The notes under the pieces were generated by a model that searched no databases, had not been told where the DNA came from, and saw only the letters and a program-made list of their open reading frames with translations. Shown piece after piece: positions 1 through 7,849 of a stretch of DNA of 59,845 nt. The DNA comes from Clostridium amylolyticum (GTDB lineage Bacteria; Bacillota; Clostridia; Clostridiales; Clostridiaceae), in assembly GCF_900142075.1 (NCBI RefSeq), contig NZ_FQZO01000014.1:1-59845 (forward strand), given 5' to 3'. Made by a program: the position numbers and the translations under genes. How positions within the stretch are numbered: the first letter of the stretch is position 1; each line of letters begins with the position of its first letter.

Positions 1-41
1 TGTTCAGCTGACTGATACTAATAGGTCGAGGGCTTGACCAA
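1..41 (+). rRNA. 23S rRNA, 3' end only
   Basis: The first bases, including ctgatactaataggtcga, match the conserved 3' terminus of bacterial 23S rRNA. Only the last 40 or so bases lie in the window. The exact mature end is approximate. The 5S gene and two tRNAs follow, as expected for a clostridial rRNA operon. Confidence 0.9.
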
Positions 42-105
42 TAAATCTTTCTTTACAAAGTTCTATATACAGTTTTGAAAGAACAAAATTCTTTCGAAAA
101 AAATA

Positions 106-134
106 TTGACAATAAACGATGTCGATATTATAAT
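106..134 (+). promoter_or_regulatory. Promoter between 23S and 5S rRNA
   Basis: A perfect sigma-A type promoter: TTGACA at 106-111, a 17-base spacer, and TATAAT at 129-134. It lies about 30 bases upstream of the 5S gene, inside the rRNA operon. It could give the 5S and the two tRNA genes transcription independent of the 16S/23S promoters. Confidence 0.8.
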
Positions 135-163
135 GAAAAGGTACTTTTCTTTGAAAAGCACTT

Positions 164-282
164 ATCTGGTGATAATGCCATGAAGGTAACACCCGTTCCC
201 ATTCCGAACACGAAGGTTAAGCTTCATAGGGCCAATGGTACTGCATGGGAGACTGTGTGGGAGAGTAGGACGTCGCCAGGTC
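164..282 (+). rRNA. rrf: 5S ribosomal RNA
   Basis: The sequence has the usual 5S layout. A 5' strand around tctggtgat pairs with the 3' end around cgccaggt, and the internal conserved block cccgttcccattccgaaca is present, as is the loop region around gagagtagg. It lies about 120 bases after 23S and 5 bases before a tRNA. The ends are accurate to a few bases. Confidence 0.93.
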
Positions 283-287
283 TACAT

Positions 288-364
288 GGATCTTTAGCTC
301 AGTTGGTTAGAGCAACCGGCTCATAACCGGTTGGTCCGGGGTTCGAGTCCCTGAAGGTCCACCA
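288..364 (+). tRNA. tRNA-Ile (CAU anticodon, lysidine type)
   Basis: A full cloverleaf with encoded CCA at 362-364. The acceptor stem GGATCTT pairs with AAGGTCC, and the anticodon CAT is at 322-324 in the loop CTCATAA. The body closely resembles Bacillus tRNA-Ile2 rather than elongator tRNA-Met, so the C34 is probably converted to lysidine by TilS to read AUA. Elongator Met is the alternative. It lies directly behind 5S and is probably co-transcribed with it. Confidence 0.88.
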
Positions 365-399
365 TGATTAACCAGGCTATACAGCTTGGTTAATACTTT

Positions 400-475
400 G
401 GGGGTATAGCTCAGCTGGGAGAGCACCTGCCTTGCACGCAGGGGGTCAAGAGTTCGAATCTCTTTATCTCCACCA
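400..475 (+). tRNA. tRNA-Ala (TGC)
   Basis: Cloverleaf with acceptor GGGGGTA paired (two G-U wobbles) to TATCTCC, anticodon TGC at 433-435, T-loop GTTCGAATC, and encoded CCA at 473-475. It lies 35 bases after the CAU tRNA and ends the rRNA operon. Confidence 0.96.
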
Positions 476-476
476 A

Positions 477-509
477 AAAAAGCTACAAACTAACGTTTGT
501 AGCTTTTTC
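477..509 (+). terminator. rRNA operon terminator
   Basis: The stem agctacaaac (481-490) / gtttgtagct (495-504) has a four-base loop and is followed by a short T-run. It sits directly behind tRNA-Ala and fits an intrinsic terminator for the rRNA/tRNA transcript. Confidence 0.9.
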
Positions 510-523
510 AATTTAGAATTTAA

Positions 524-723
524 AATTTAGAATTGAGAATAAAGGAGAAAACTCCTAGCGTAAATTCTTTGAATTTATAAAAAGATAAAGTAATAAAAGA
601 TATAAAAAAGCTTCTTTTTAAGAAGCTTTTTTATATTATTTTTATATTAATTTAAAATTTTTTCTGATGCTTTTTCAGAAAAATTATCCCTCATTTTAAA
701 TTCTACATTCTCAATTCTAAATT
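524..723. repeat. MITE-like element with 17-bp inverted ends
   Basis: The word aatttagaattgagaat (524-540) is repeated as a perfect inverted copy at 707-723, giving a 200-bp element with no coding sequence. Inside are small hairpins, for example aggagaaaactcct near 543-556 and a terminator-like aaaaagcttctttttaagaagctttttt near 604-632. The flanking word atttagaatttaaaattt recurs at about 18325 and 54520. It fills the stretch between the rRNA operon and the HD gene. Mobility is an inference; no transposase is nearby. Confidence 0.6.
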
Positions 724-770
724 GCTTTTATGTTATAATATTAATAATACTTAAAATTAGCGAGGGTACT

Positions 771-1286
771 ATGTATTTGTATAGAGTAAAACAATTTTAT
801 TGGACTATTAGCTCTTTTTTTAGAAAGGTGGATTATAAATATATCAATGAATATTTAACCTTGGAAGAAATTGAGTTTTTTAATAGGCTTAAAAAAAGTG
901 AAAAGCTTCATTGTATAAGGGTATCTAAGGATGCTGCTGAATATTATGAAAGCATATTACAGGAAGAAAGACTCATGGATGTATCTAAAGATATGGTTAT
1001 AAAGCTAGGGCTATTGCATGATATAGGTAAAATAAAACAGCCTCTTACCGCTATAGATAAATCTATTATAGTAATACTTAATAAGTTAACTAAAGGGGAG
1101 CTTAAAAATAAATCTAAATCTAAAAAAGTTTACATATATTATAATCATCCAGAAGAAGGAGTTAAAATTTTAAAAGATATTGGATATGATGAGGAATTTT
1201 TATATGCGGTAAAAAATCATCATAAAAAAATACAAAATCCTAGTATGGCACTTAAGATATTGAAATATGCTGATAACAAAAATTAA
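771..1286 (+). CDS. HD-domain phosphohydrolase-like protein
   Basis: A 171-residue cytoplasmic protein of the HD superfamily, whose members are metal-dependent phosphohydrolases. The metal-binding pattern is visible: His47, the doublet His83-Asp84 in LLHDIGK, His126 in YNHPEEG, and His150/His151. It has no second domain, signal peptide or membrane segment. The start codon has only a weak gaggg site a few bases upstream. The substrate cannot be read from the sequence. The next gene, niaR, begins 28 bases after the stop, so the two may be co-transcribed, but a shared role is not evident. Confidence 0.75.
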   Translation: MYLYRVKQFYWTISSFFRKVDYKYINEYLTLEEIEFFNRLKKSEKLHCIRVSKDAAEYYESILQEERLMDVSKDMVIKLGLLHDIGKIKQPLTAIDKSIIVILNKLTKGELKNKSKSKKVYIYYNHPEEGVKILKDIGYDEEFLYAVKNHHKKIQNPSMALKILKYADNKN

Positions 1287-1314
1287 TCAATTATTAATTC
1301 ATGTAGGTGATATT

Positions 1315-1830
1315 ATGAATTCTATAGAAAGAAGAAATGAAATATTAAGAATGTTATTAAATACTACTCTACCTTTAAAGGGTGTGGATTTAGCTAATGA
1401 GTTTGGAGTAACCCGTCAGGTTATAGTTAGGGATATAGCTATACTTAGAGCTGAGGGAAAGGAGATAATAGCCACACCAGAGGGCTATATAGTCTCTAAG
1501 GCAGGAGAGTTTAAAATAAAAAGAATAATAGCGGTAAGCCATGATAAAAATCAGCTATATGATGAAATGGCTACTATTATAAAATACGGAGGTACCATTG
1601 AGGATGTTATAGTAGAGCACCCTCTTTACGGAGAAATAAAATCTAATTTACTTATAAAAACCTTAGCAGATTTAGAGGCTTTTATTAAGTCTTTTAATGA
1701 ACATAAAGCAGAACCCTTATCAGCTCTTACAGGAGGACTTCATTTACATACTATATCCGCTGAAAGAGATGATATACTTGATAAAATAATAGAAGAATTA
1801 AAGCATAAGAATTATATTATAATGGATTAG
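1315..1830 (+). CDS. niaR: Niacin-responsive repressor NiaR (HTH + 3H domain)
   Basis: A 171-residue transcription regulator. Residues 5-55 form an HTH_11-type winged helix (RRNEILRMLLN...GVDLANEFGVTRQVIVRDI). The rest is a 3H domain with its conserved histidines in AVSHD, VEHPLYGE and GGLHLHTI. In Firmicutes this architecture (YrxA/NiaR) binds nicotinic acid with a metal ion and represses NAD biosynthesis or niacin uptake genes. I start it at ATG 1315 because aggtgat lies just upstream; an upstream in-frame start at 1267 would overlap the HD gene. No nad or niaP gene is in the window, so its targets lie elsewhere. Confidence 0.88.
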   Translation: MNSIERRNEILRMLLNTTLPLKGVDLANEFGVTRQVIVRDIAILRAEGKEIIATPEGYIVSKAGEFKIKRIIAVSHDKNQLYDEMATIIKYGGTIEDVIVEHPLYGEIKSNLLIKTLADLEAFIKSFNEHKAEPLSALTGGLHLHTISAERDDILDKIIEELKHKNYIIMD

Positions 1831-1880
1831 TTTTATTAAATCCTTGAATTAAGTAAGTTAAAGCTTGCAGGAGGCGTTTT

Positions 1881-4571
1881 ATGAAAAAGAAAAAAATTTT
1901 TATTCCCATTATTTTTATTGCCATATTGATTTTAGTATTTTTAAATGCTATTACAGATTTTCTTGTTAATCTTCAATGGTTCAAGGAAGTAAATTATGTT
2001 GAAATGTATTTTATTAAGCTTACAGCTGTAGCCAAATTTATGATCCCTATATTTTTAATAACTTTTTTAGCTATATGGTTTTATTATAGAAGCATAGTAA
2101 AAAGTATTCCTAAACTTAAGGTTATAGATCAGGGGAATTTAAAGAAGAAAAGGATAGAAAAGATATTATTATTTTTAGGAAATTTGTTTGTTTCTCTCTT
2201 CTTTTCTTATAAGGTTGCAGATAATTATTGGTATAGAATACTACAATTTAGTAATTCTGTAGATTTTAATGTAAAGGATCCTATATTTAATAAGGATGTT
2301 TCCTTTTATGTGTTTAAGCTTCCTTTAGTACAATCTATCTATGGTTCTATACTTGCATTATTAGTATTTTTCACTATAATTACAGTGGTTATATATATTA
2401 TAAATCTTACTAAAGATCAGATTTTAAAAGGAAAGAAACCCGGTAAGATAATTGATTTTTCTAGTAACTTAACTAAATTTTTTGGCAGACAAATGGCACT
2501 ATTAGCATCATTAATACTTTTATTTGTATCCTTTGGCTATATTTTAAAAGCATATTATCTAGTGTATAGCCCTAGAGGGGTAGCTTTTGGAGCCAGCTAT
2601 ACAGATGTTCATGTTACTTTATTATTCTATAGAATCATAACTGTAACCGCTTTAATATCAGCTGTAGTAGTCTTTATAAGCCTTATGAAAGCTAAAATTA
2701 AACCTATAATAGGTTCAATTTTAGTAATAATTGTATTAGTAATTTTAGAACCAATAAGTGCAAATTTAGTTCAGCAGTTTATGGTAAGACCTAACGAGTT
2801 TGAATTAGAGAAAAAATATATTGAATTTAATATTGAGGCTACAAGAAAAGCTTTTAATATTCACGATGTGTCTGAAATATCCTTTGGTGCAGATAAAAAA
2901 ATTAGTTTAAATGATATAACAAAGAATAAGGATATTGTAGATAATTTAAAGATAAATTCCTTTGAGCCTGTACTAAACTTTTATAATCAGGTACAAGTTA
3001 TTAAAAATTACTATACTTTTAATGATATAGATACAGATAGGTATGTTATTAATAATAAATATAATCAGGTATTTATTTCTCCTAGAGAGATTAACTCTGA
3101 TGCAGTAGATATATGGCAAAATAAGCATTTAAGGTATACTCATGGTTATGGATTAGTAATGAGTAAAGTAAATTCTGTAACACCAGAAGGACAACCTGAT
3201 TTCGTAATGAAGGATATACCTTCTGAAAATCATACTGAAATTAAAGTAGATAATCCAAGAATTTATTTTGGTGAAAGTACAAATTACTATGCCGTGGTAA
3301 AAACTGATTTAATGGAGTTTGATTATCCTAAAGGAGATAAAAGTGAGGAAAATCAATATGATGGTAAAGCTGGAATAAGGATGAGCCTGGGGAATAAGAT
3401 TCTCTTCTCGATATATGAAGGAAACGCTAAGATATTACTGTCTAATTCTATAAATTCCGATAGTAAAATGCTTTTAAATAGAAATATAGTAAAAAGAGCA
3501 GAAAAGATTGCCCCCTTTCTAAATTATGATAAGGACCCTTATCTTGTTATAAATGATGGAAAGTTAGTTTGGGTGTTAGATGCATACACTACTACAGACA
3601 AATATCCTTTTTCACAACCTTACAAAAAGGTGAATTATATAAGGAATTCCATTAAGGTTACTGTAGATGCTTATGATGGTGATATTAATTTTTATATCAT
3701 AGATAAAAATGATCCTATAGCAGCTAGTTATTCAAAAATATTTAAGGGATTATTTAAAGATGCAGAGAATATACCAGAGGGTATAAAAACTCATTATAGA
3801 TATCCTTCCACACTATTTGATGTTCAATGCGATGTGCTTACAAAATATCATGTAACTAATCCATTTAAATTCTTTACAGAGGAAGATATGTGGCAGATAT
3901 CTACAGCACAAAAGAATGTGGAAAAAGAAAATAGAGTTAATGAATCCGCTTATATTATGACTAGGCTTCCTGGAGAAGAAAAAACTGAAATGATGCTCTT
4001 TGAATATTTTAATATTAAAAGTAAGCAAAACATGGTATCTATATTCGGGGCTAGAATGGATGGAGATGATTATGGAAAGCTAATATTATATAAATTTCCA
4101 CCACAAAAAACCGTATATTCTCCAACGCTTTTCATGAATAAAATAAATCAAGATACTACTATATCTAAGGAGATGTCTCTTTGGAACTCGAAAGGTTCTT
4201 CAGTAGATTATGGTGATACTTTAATAATACCAATAAATGAGTCTCTTTTATATGTACAAACTCTATATCTTAGATCTGGTGGAACTAACAGTATTCCAGA
4301 GATGAAAAGAGTAATTTTATTTGATGGTGAAAGGCTTGTAATAGAAGAAAATATAGAGAAAGCTTTAGCCTCCTTATTTAATTATTCTATAGAAAAGCCA
4401 GGAGAAAGCAATCCAGCTCCTAAACCAGAAACTCCCGAAGCTAATGCTGAAATGAAAAAAGCTAAGGAGATTTATGAAAAAGCTATTGAAGCTCAGAAAA
4501 ATGGTGATTGGGCAAAATATGGAGAATATATAAAAGAACTTGGAGATATAATAAATAATCTTAATAAATAG
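1881..4571 (+). CDS. UPF0182 family membrane protein
   Basis: An 896-residue protein of the UPF0182/COG1615 family, of unknown function. About seven hydrophobic segments lie in the first 295 residues (near 5-27, 45-67, 92-110, 150-172, 205-225, 245-267 and 272-294). A large, probably extracytoplasmic domain covers residues 300-830. The tail ends in a Pro-rich linker and a charged helix (EKAIEAQKNGDWAKYGEYI), as is typical of the family. The length matches full-size members. RBS gcaggaggcg precedes the ATG. It stands between niaR and an oxidoreductase with gaps of 50 and 96 bases, so an operon is possible but not shown. Confidence 0.9.
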   Translation: MKKKKIFIPIIFIAILILVFLNAITDFLVNLQWFKEVNYVEMYFIKLTAVAKFMIPIFLITFLAIWFYYRSIVKSIPKLKVIDQGNLKKKRIEKILLFLGNLFVSLFFSYKVADNYWYRILQFSNSVDFNVKDPIFNKDVSFYVFKLPLVQSIYGSILALLVFFTIITVVIYIINLTKDQILKGKKPGKIIDFSSNLTKFFGRQMALLASLILLFVSFGYILKAYYLVYSPRGVAFGASYTDVHVTLLFYRIITVTALISAVVVFISLMKAKIKPIIGSILVIIVLVILEPISANLVQQFMVRPNEFELEKKYIEFNIEATRKAFNIHDVSEISFGADKKISLNDITKNKDIVDNLKINSFEPVLNFYNQVQVIKNYYTFNDIDTDRYVINNKYNQVFISPREINSDAVDIWQNKHLRYTHGYGLVMSKVNSVTPEGQPDFVMKDIPSENHTEIKVDNPRIYFGESTNYYAVVKTDLMEFDYPKGDKSEENQYDGKAGIRMSLGNKILFSIYEGNAKILLSNSINSDSKMLLNRNIVKRAEKIAPFLNYDKDPYLVINDGKLVWVLDAYTTTDKYPFSQPYKKVNYIRNSIKVTVDAYDGDINFYIIDKNDPIAASYSKIFKGLFKDAENIPEGIKTHYRYPSTLFDVQCDVLTKYHVTNPFKFFTEEDMWQISTAQKNVEKENRVNESAYIMTRLPGEEKTEMMLFEYFNIKSKQNMVSIFGARMDGDDYGKLILYKFPPQKTVYSPTLFMNKINQDTTISKEMSLWNSKGSSVDYGDTLIIPINESLLYVQTLYLRSGGTNSIPEMKRVILFDGERLVIEENIEKALASLFNYSIEKPGESNPAPKPETPEANAEMKKAKEIYEKAIEAQKNGDWAKYGEYIKELGDIINNLNK

Positions 4572-4667
4572 TTATGATATAATAAAATTTAGAGATATTA
4601 GATATTAAAAATAGTATATTAATAAATCTAATGAGAATATTAATTAAGCAAATTTAGGAGGAAGAGC

Positions 4668-6062
4668 ATGGATTACGATGTTCTAGTGCTGGGTGGAGGA
4701 ATAATTGGTTGCGCCGTAGCATATGAGTTATCAAAATATAATTTAAATATAGCATTGATAGAAAAAGACTTTGATATAGCAGATGATATATCCTTTGTAA
4801 ATACTTCTATAGTGTATGATGGTTCAGAAGCAGAGGATGACCTTATGGCAGCTTTAGAGATATTAGGTAATTCCATGCTGAATGATATTACTAAGAAGTT
4901 TAATGTTCCTTTTAAAAGATTAGGCTCTTTAACTATAGCTGAAGATGATGAGGGGATAAAATATATTCAAGAAAAATATGATAAGGCTAAGAAAAGAGGA
5001 ATAAAAGAAGTTTATATAATAGATGATAAGGCTGTTAAGGATATTGAACCAAGCATTGAAGGAAATGTTAAAAAAGCTTTATATGCTAGAAATACAGGGG
5101 TTATATCCCCTTATGATCTAGCTATTGCTTATGCTGAAATTGCCTTTGATAATGGGGTTAGCTTTAAACTTGAAGAAGTAGTTTTAGATATTCAAAAAAT
5201 GGCTAAAGGATTAAAAGTAACCACTAATAAAAATAAATTTTCCTGCAGGGTAGTTATAAATACTATACCTGGTGATAATTACAGCATTGATAATAATAAA
5301 TGTATTGAGAGAGAAAAGGGGAAAGATGTAACTTATATTTCTCTTGAAAATAAGTTCAAGGGGAAGTTATCTAATATAGTATTTACCCCTAGGAAAAACA
5401 ATAATTTTATGATGCATGTACCTTCTTTAAATGGGGGAATGTTAATTGGTATTTCGGATACTAAACCTTTAGGTTTTCACAATACTGTAAAAAATGCATC
5501 TAGAATTCTAACAGATGTAACTAAAAATGATGTAAACAGTTTTTTTCAATCTAAATTATATTTTGAAAAGATGTTTATAAATGATAGCGATATACAAAAA
5601 GGCTATGTTAAAGTTACAGGAGATAATTATGCTGAAATAACCGTTACACCTTCTATTGCTAAAATGGTGTGTGAATCTATAGTTAATTATCTTAATTGTG
5701 TCCCAAATAAAAACTTCATAGATAAAAGAAGAGAATTTTATAGATTTAAGGAATTAACTAAAGATGAGAGAAATGAAATTATAGCTCTAGATAGGAGATA
5801 TGGCAATATTGTATGTCTTTGCAATCAGGTTACAGAAGGAGAAATAGTGGATAGTATAAGAAGGCCATTAGGAGCTAGGACTGTAGAAGGTGTAAAGAGA
5901 AGAACTGGAGCAAGCTTTGGAAGCTGTCATGGCGCTTATTGTATCAATAAGATAATTAAAATTCTTGCCAGAGAAATGGATAAAAAGCCTACGGAGCTGG
6001 TGGAGGATTCTAAAAATTCCAATGTGCTTTTAGGAAGAATAAAAGAATTTGATGATATATAG
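4668..6062 (+). CDS. Divergent FAD oxidoreductase with BFD-type [2Fe-2S] tail (GlpA-like)
   Basis: A 464-residue protein. The N-terminus has a Rossmann FAD motif (VLGGGIIGCAVAYEL), followed by a DAO-type domain to about residue 365. The C-terminal BFD-like domain has Cys383, Cys385, Cys420 and Cys425 arranged to hold a [2Fe-2S] cluster. This layout is that of clostridial GlpA-type glycerol-3-phosphate dehydrogenases and L-2-hydroxyglutarate-oxidase-like proteins. The family's usual NSGVIHAG-type active-site segment reads NTSIVYDG here, so the His is missing. Together with the absence of a GlpB-like partner, this suggests a diverged paralogue with a changed or lost substrate. RBS aggaggaag precedes the ATG. 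Confidence 0.8.
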   Translation: MDYDVLVLGGGIIGCAVAYELSKYNLNIALIEKDFDIADDISFVNTSIVYDGSEAEDDLMAALEILGNSMLNDITKKFNVPFKRLGSLTIAEDDEGIKYIQEKYDKAKKRGIKEVYIIDDKAVKDIEPSIEGNVKKALYARNTGVISPYDLAIAYAEIAFDNGVSFKLEEVVLDIQKMAKGLKVTTNKNKFSCRVVINTIPGDNYSIDNNKCIEREKGKDVTYISLENKFKGKLSNIVFTPRKNNNFMMHVPSLNGGMLIGISDTKPLGFHNTVKNASRILTDVTKNDVNSFFQSKLYFEKMFINDSDIQKGYVKVTGDNYAEITVTPSIAKMVCESIVNYLNCVPNKNFIDKRREFYRFKELTKDERNEIIALDRRYGNIVCLCNQVTEGEIVDSIRRPLGARTVEGVKRRTGASFGSCHGAYCINKIIKILAREMDKKPTELVEDSKNSNVLLGRIKEFDDI

Positions 6063-6089
6063 AAATTTTTAAAGGAAAGGAAGAAAACT

Positions 6090-6317
6090 GTGGAAGAGGA
6101 AGCTCTAACTACCTTAGTGAGAATTAAAGGCAGTGATAAATATAATGTAGTTTCTGTTAAAAGTACTAAACCTATAGATAAAGGCCTCTGGGTTGAGTGT
6201 TCTAAAGTCCTCAGCAGGATATATGTAGGCATTCCTATAGAAATAGGGGATATAATATGCAAAAACATACTTAATACTGGAGTAGATATAGTGGCTACTA
6301 GAAATGTAGATTCTTAG
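6090..6317 (+). CDS. DUF1667 protein, short form lacking the Cys-rich N-terminus
   Basis: A 75-residue protein beginning at GTG 6090 behind aaaggaaagg. Its sequence (TTLVRIKGSDKYNVVSVK... then GIPIEIGDIICKNIL and TGVDIVATRN) matches the C-terminal half of DUF1667 proteins, as I recall that family. Those are normally about 115-125 residues and begin with a Cys-rich segment thought to bind metal or an iron-sulfur cluster. Only one Cys-containing stretch remains here (VECSKV). In other clostridia DUF1667 genes follow glpA/glpB-like oxidoreductases. The 27-base gap after the FAD gene fits an operon. Both genes of the pair look reduced compared with the canonical set. Confidence 0.72.
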   Translation: MEEEALTTLVRIKGSDKYNVVSVKSTKPIDKGLWVECSKVLSRIYVGIPIEIGDIICKNILNTGVDIVATRNVDS

Positions 6318-6345
6318 TTACTGTTTTATATCGCATAAGATAATC

Positions 6346-6392
6346 TAAAGAGCAGCAACGAGTTATTAATAACTTGCGAAGCTGCTCTTTAA
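6346..6392. terminator. Bidirectional terminator between convergent genes
   Basis: A stem of aaagagcagc (6347-6356) with gctgctcttt (6381-6390), with A/T flanks on both sides. It lies between the rightward DUF1667 gene and the leftward lipoprotein gene and can serve both. Confidence 0.8.
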
Positions 6393-6394
6393 AA

Positions 6395-7354
6395 TTATTT
6401 TGTTTTTATATATTTAATATTATCTATTAATGGTTTTTCAATGTTAAGCTTTTTTAAACTGTCTTCATTTATATAAACTTCGGTATTATCGGATATTTTA
6501 ACTGGCATTTTAGAAATATCCTCACCCTTTAAAACTGAAACTGCCATTGTTCCTGTTTCATAGCCTAACTTATAATAGTTAATTCCCACAGTAGCCAATG
6601 CCCCTGACTCTACACTGCCTTTTTCTGCTGCAATTATAGGTACTTTTGCTTGTAATGAATTTTTTACTATCATAGGCATAGATGAAACTACTAGTTGGTC
6701 TGTTGGAACATATAATACATCAATTTTCTTTAATAAACTTACTATGGCACTATTTACTTCATTGGAATTGGTAACTCCTACAGCTATAATTTCATAGCCT
6801 TTTGCAACTTTTTTCAGTTCATCTAATTGAACTTCTGAATTTACTTCACTGGTGTTATATATAAAACCTATTTTTTTAGCATTGGGTAAAAGCTTTTTCA
6901 TTAAATCTAACTGTCTTTCTACAGGCAAATAATCTGAAGTTCCCGATACATTAGTTTCTGGCTTTTCTAAGGATTTAACTAATTCAGCCTTTACTGGGTC
7001 AGTTATAGAGCTAATTACTATTGGTATTTTCTTTGTTGCATTAAATGCTGATTGAGCAGAAGGAGTACCTATAGCAAAGATTAAATCCTTATTCTCTGAA
7101 GAAAACTTCTTGGCTATAGTTTGTGATAAAGCTATGTCTCCTTGGGCGTTTTGATAATCAATTTTTATGTTCTCTCCATCCTTGTATCCGCTTTCCTCAA
7201 GTGCTTTAATAAAGCCTTCCCTATTTTCATCTAAAGCAACATACTCTACAATTTGGCTAATACCTATATTTAAAGTTTTATTTTTAGTACCCTTGCTTTC
7301 ACATCCTGTAATAACAATAGCTAACATTAATATCATTGCAATTATTTTTTTCAT
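6395..7354 (-). CDS. ABC substrate-binding lipoprotein (ABC_sub_bind, TrpX-like family)
   Basis: A 319-residue exported lipoprotein. The signal peptide MKKIIAMILMLAIVITGC ends in a lipobox with the Cys at residue 18. The rest is one periplasmic-binding-protein fold of the COG2984/ABC_sub_bind family (NIGISQIVEYVALDENREG, IAIGTPSAQSA-like repeats, VYVPTDQLVVSS). Characterised relatives bind aromatic amino acids for TrpXYZ-type importers. No permease or ATPase gene is adjacent, so it is an orphan in this window. RBS aaggagag precedes the ATG. Its roughly 340-base 5' leader carries a leader peptide and alternative hairpins, described separately, which probably attenuate this gene. Confidence 0.85.
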   Translation of the reverse strand: MKKIIAMILMLAIVITGCESKGTKNKTLNIGISQIVEYVALDENREGFIKALEESGYKDGENIKIDYQNAQGDIALSQTIAKKFSSENKDLIFAIGTPSAQSAFNATKKIPIVISSITDPVKAELVKSLEKPETNVSGTSDYLPVERQLDLMKKLLPNAKKIGFIYNTSEVNSEVQLDELKKVAKGYEIIAVGVTNSNEVNSAIVSLLKKIDVLYVPTDQLVVSSMPMIVKNSLQAKVPIIAAEKGSVESGALATVGINYYKLGYETGTMAVSVLKGEDISKMPVKISDNTEVYINEDSLKKLNIEKPLIDNIKYIKTK

Positions 7355-7450
7355 AATATCTTCTCTCCTTCTGATGATATTGAATTCTTAATATGTTTTC
7401 TCATTACTAATTTCTCTTTTAAGCCTTTAAATTCACTTATGCATTTTAAC

Positions 7451-7662
7451 AAAAAAAGCCACATGGAACTCCATGAGACTTTAAAAAGCGTAAAAATACG
7501 TAAAAGCCACATAGATTATCTACGTGGCTTTCTATAAAATAATTAGTAAAAACTTATATATCATAGCCAACATAGATACAGACCTTTGAATTCAAAGAAC
7601 TTCTAAGGGTTGTACCTATGTTAAGTTGTTTTAGGTACAAACCCTATCTAAATTGGCTATTA
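7451..7662 (-). promoter_or_regulatory. Ribosome-mediated attenuator with alternative hairpins and two terminators
   Basis: Read on the minus strand. Arm A (7659-7645) covers the end of a leader ORF and can pair over 14 of 15 positions with arm D (7578-7564). Between them are hairpin gggtttgtacct/aggtacaaccc (7644-7607) and palindrome ctttgaattcaaag (7597-7584). Arm D can instead pair over 13 positions (one bulge) with arm E, agccacgtagata. Arm E is the 5' half of terminator 1 (agccacgtaga/tctatgtggct, 7531-7506, then TTTT). Terminator 2 (7479-7451) has a 13-pair stem with one mismatch and seven T. Terminator 1 has a G-U pair on this strand but an A-C mismatch on the other, which supports the minus orientation. 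Confidence 0.75.
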
Positions 7663-7700
7663 AAGACAAACTGTGTTTTAACAATACATAAGTTTTTCAT
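7644..7700 (-). CDS. Putative 18-residue leader peptide
   Basis: An ATG at 7700 with a strong GGAGG site 9 bases upstream (7714-7710) opens an 18-codon frame, MKNLCIVKTQFVFNSQFR, ending at TAG 7644. A promoter-like sequence lies 30-60 bases upstream. The last codons and stop form arm A of the attenuator, so a ribosome on this frame would decide which hairpin forms. Three Phe codons (11, 13, 17) occur in the last eight, and the peptide contains IVKT. It could sense Phe-tRNA shortage or drug-induced stalling; neither is proven. Confidence 0.65.
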   Translation of the reverse strand: MKNLCIVKTQFVFNSQFR

Positions 7701-7731
7701 AATTACTTTCCTCCAAAAATTATTTTTTTTA

Positions 7732-7760
7732 ATCTTATCATCTTTATTGGTGAAAGTCAA
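7732..7760 (-). promoter_or_regulatory. Promoter of the attenuated leader transcript
   Basis: On the minus strand, TTGACT (7760-7755), a 17-base spacer and TAAGAT (7737-7732). The RNA would start near 7725, just ahead of the leader-peptide ribosome binding site. Confidence 0.6.
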
Positions 7761-7814
7761 TAATCCTTTTATTATTTTCAACTAAGGCTACTAGAAATAT
7801 TGATTCATAAGGTG

Positions 7815-7842
7815 TTGACAGTATTTAAGCATAATGTATAAT
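7815..7842 (+). promoter_or_regulatory. serS promoter
   Basis: TTGACA at 7815-7820, a 16-base spacer and TATAAT at 7837-7842. It lies directly ahead of the T-box leader of serS. Confidence 0.8.
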
Positions 7843-7849
7843 ATAAATA

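Noticed and set aside
75..326. Open frame of 83 codons across the 5S gene and first tRNA
   Set aside because: It lies over structural RNA genes and has no ribosome site.
1267..1314. Upstream in-frame start for niaR
   Set aside because: It overlaps the HD gene, lacks a ribosome site, and the family begins at the MNSIERRNEIL position.
7575..7587. Shared word agatacagacctt at 7575-7587 and 30153-30165
   Set aside because: It is only 13 bases without further similarity and lies in unrelated hairpins, so it is most likely chance.
7564..7662. Three-way-junction structure that looked like a metabolite riboswitch
   Set aside because: It has no conserved motif of a known riboswitch class. It overlaps a leader frame whose stop codon lies in the first arm, so a ribosome-controlled attenuator explains it better.
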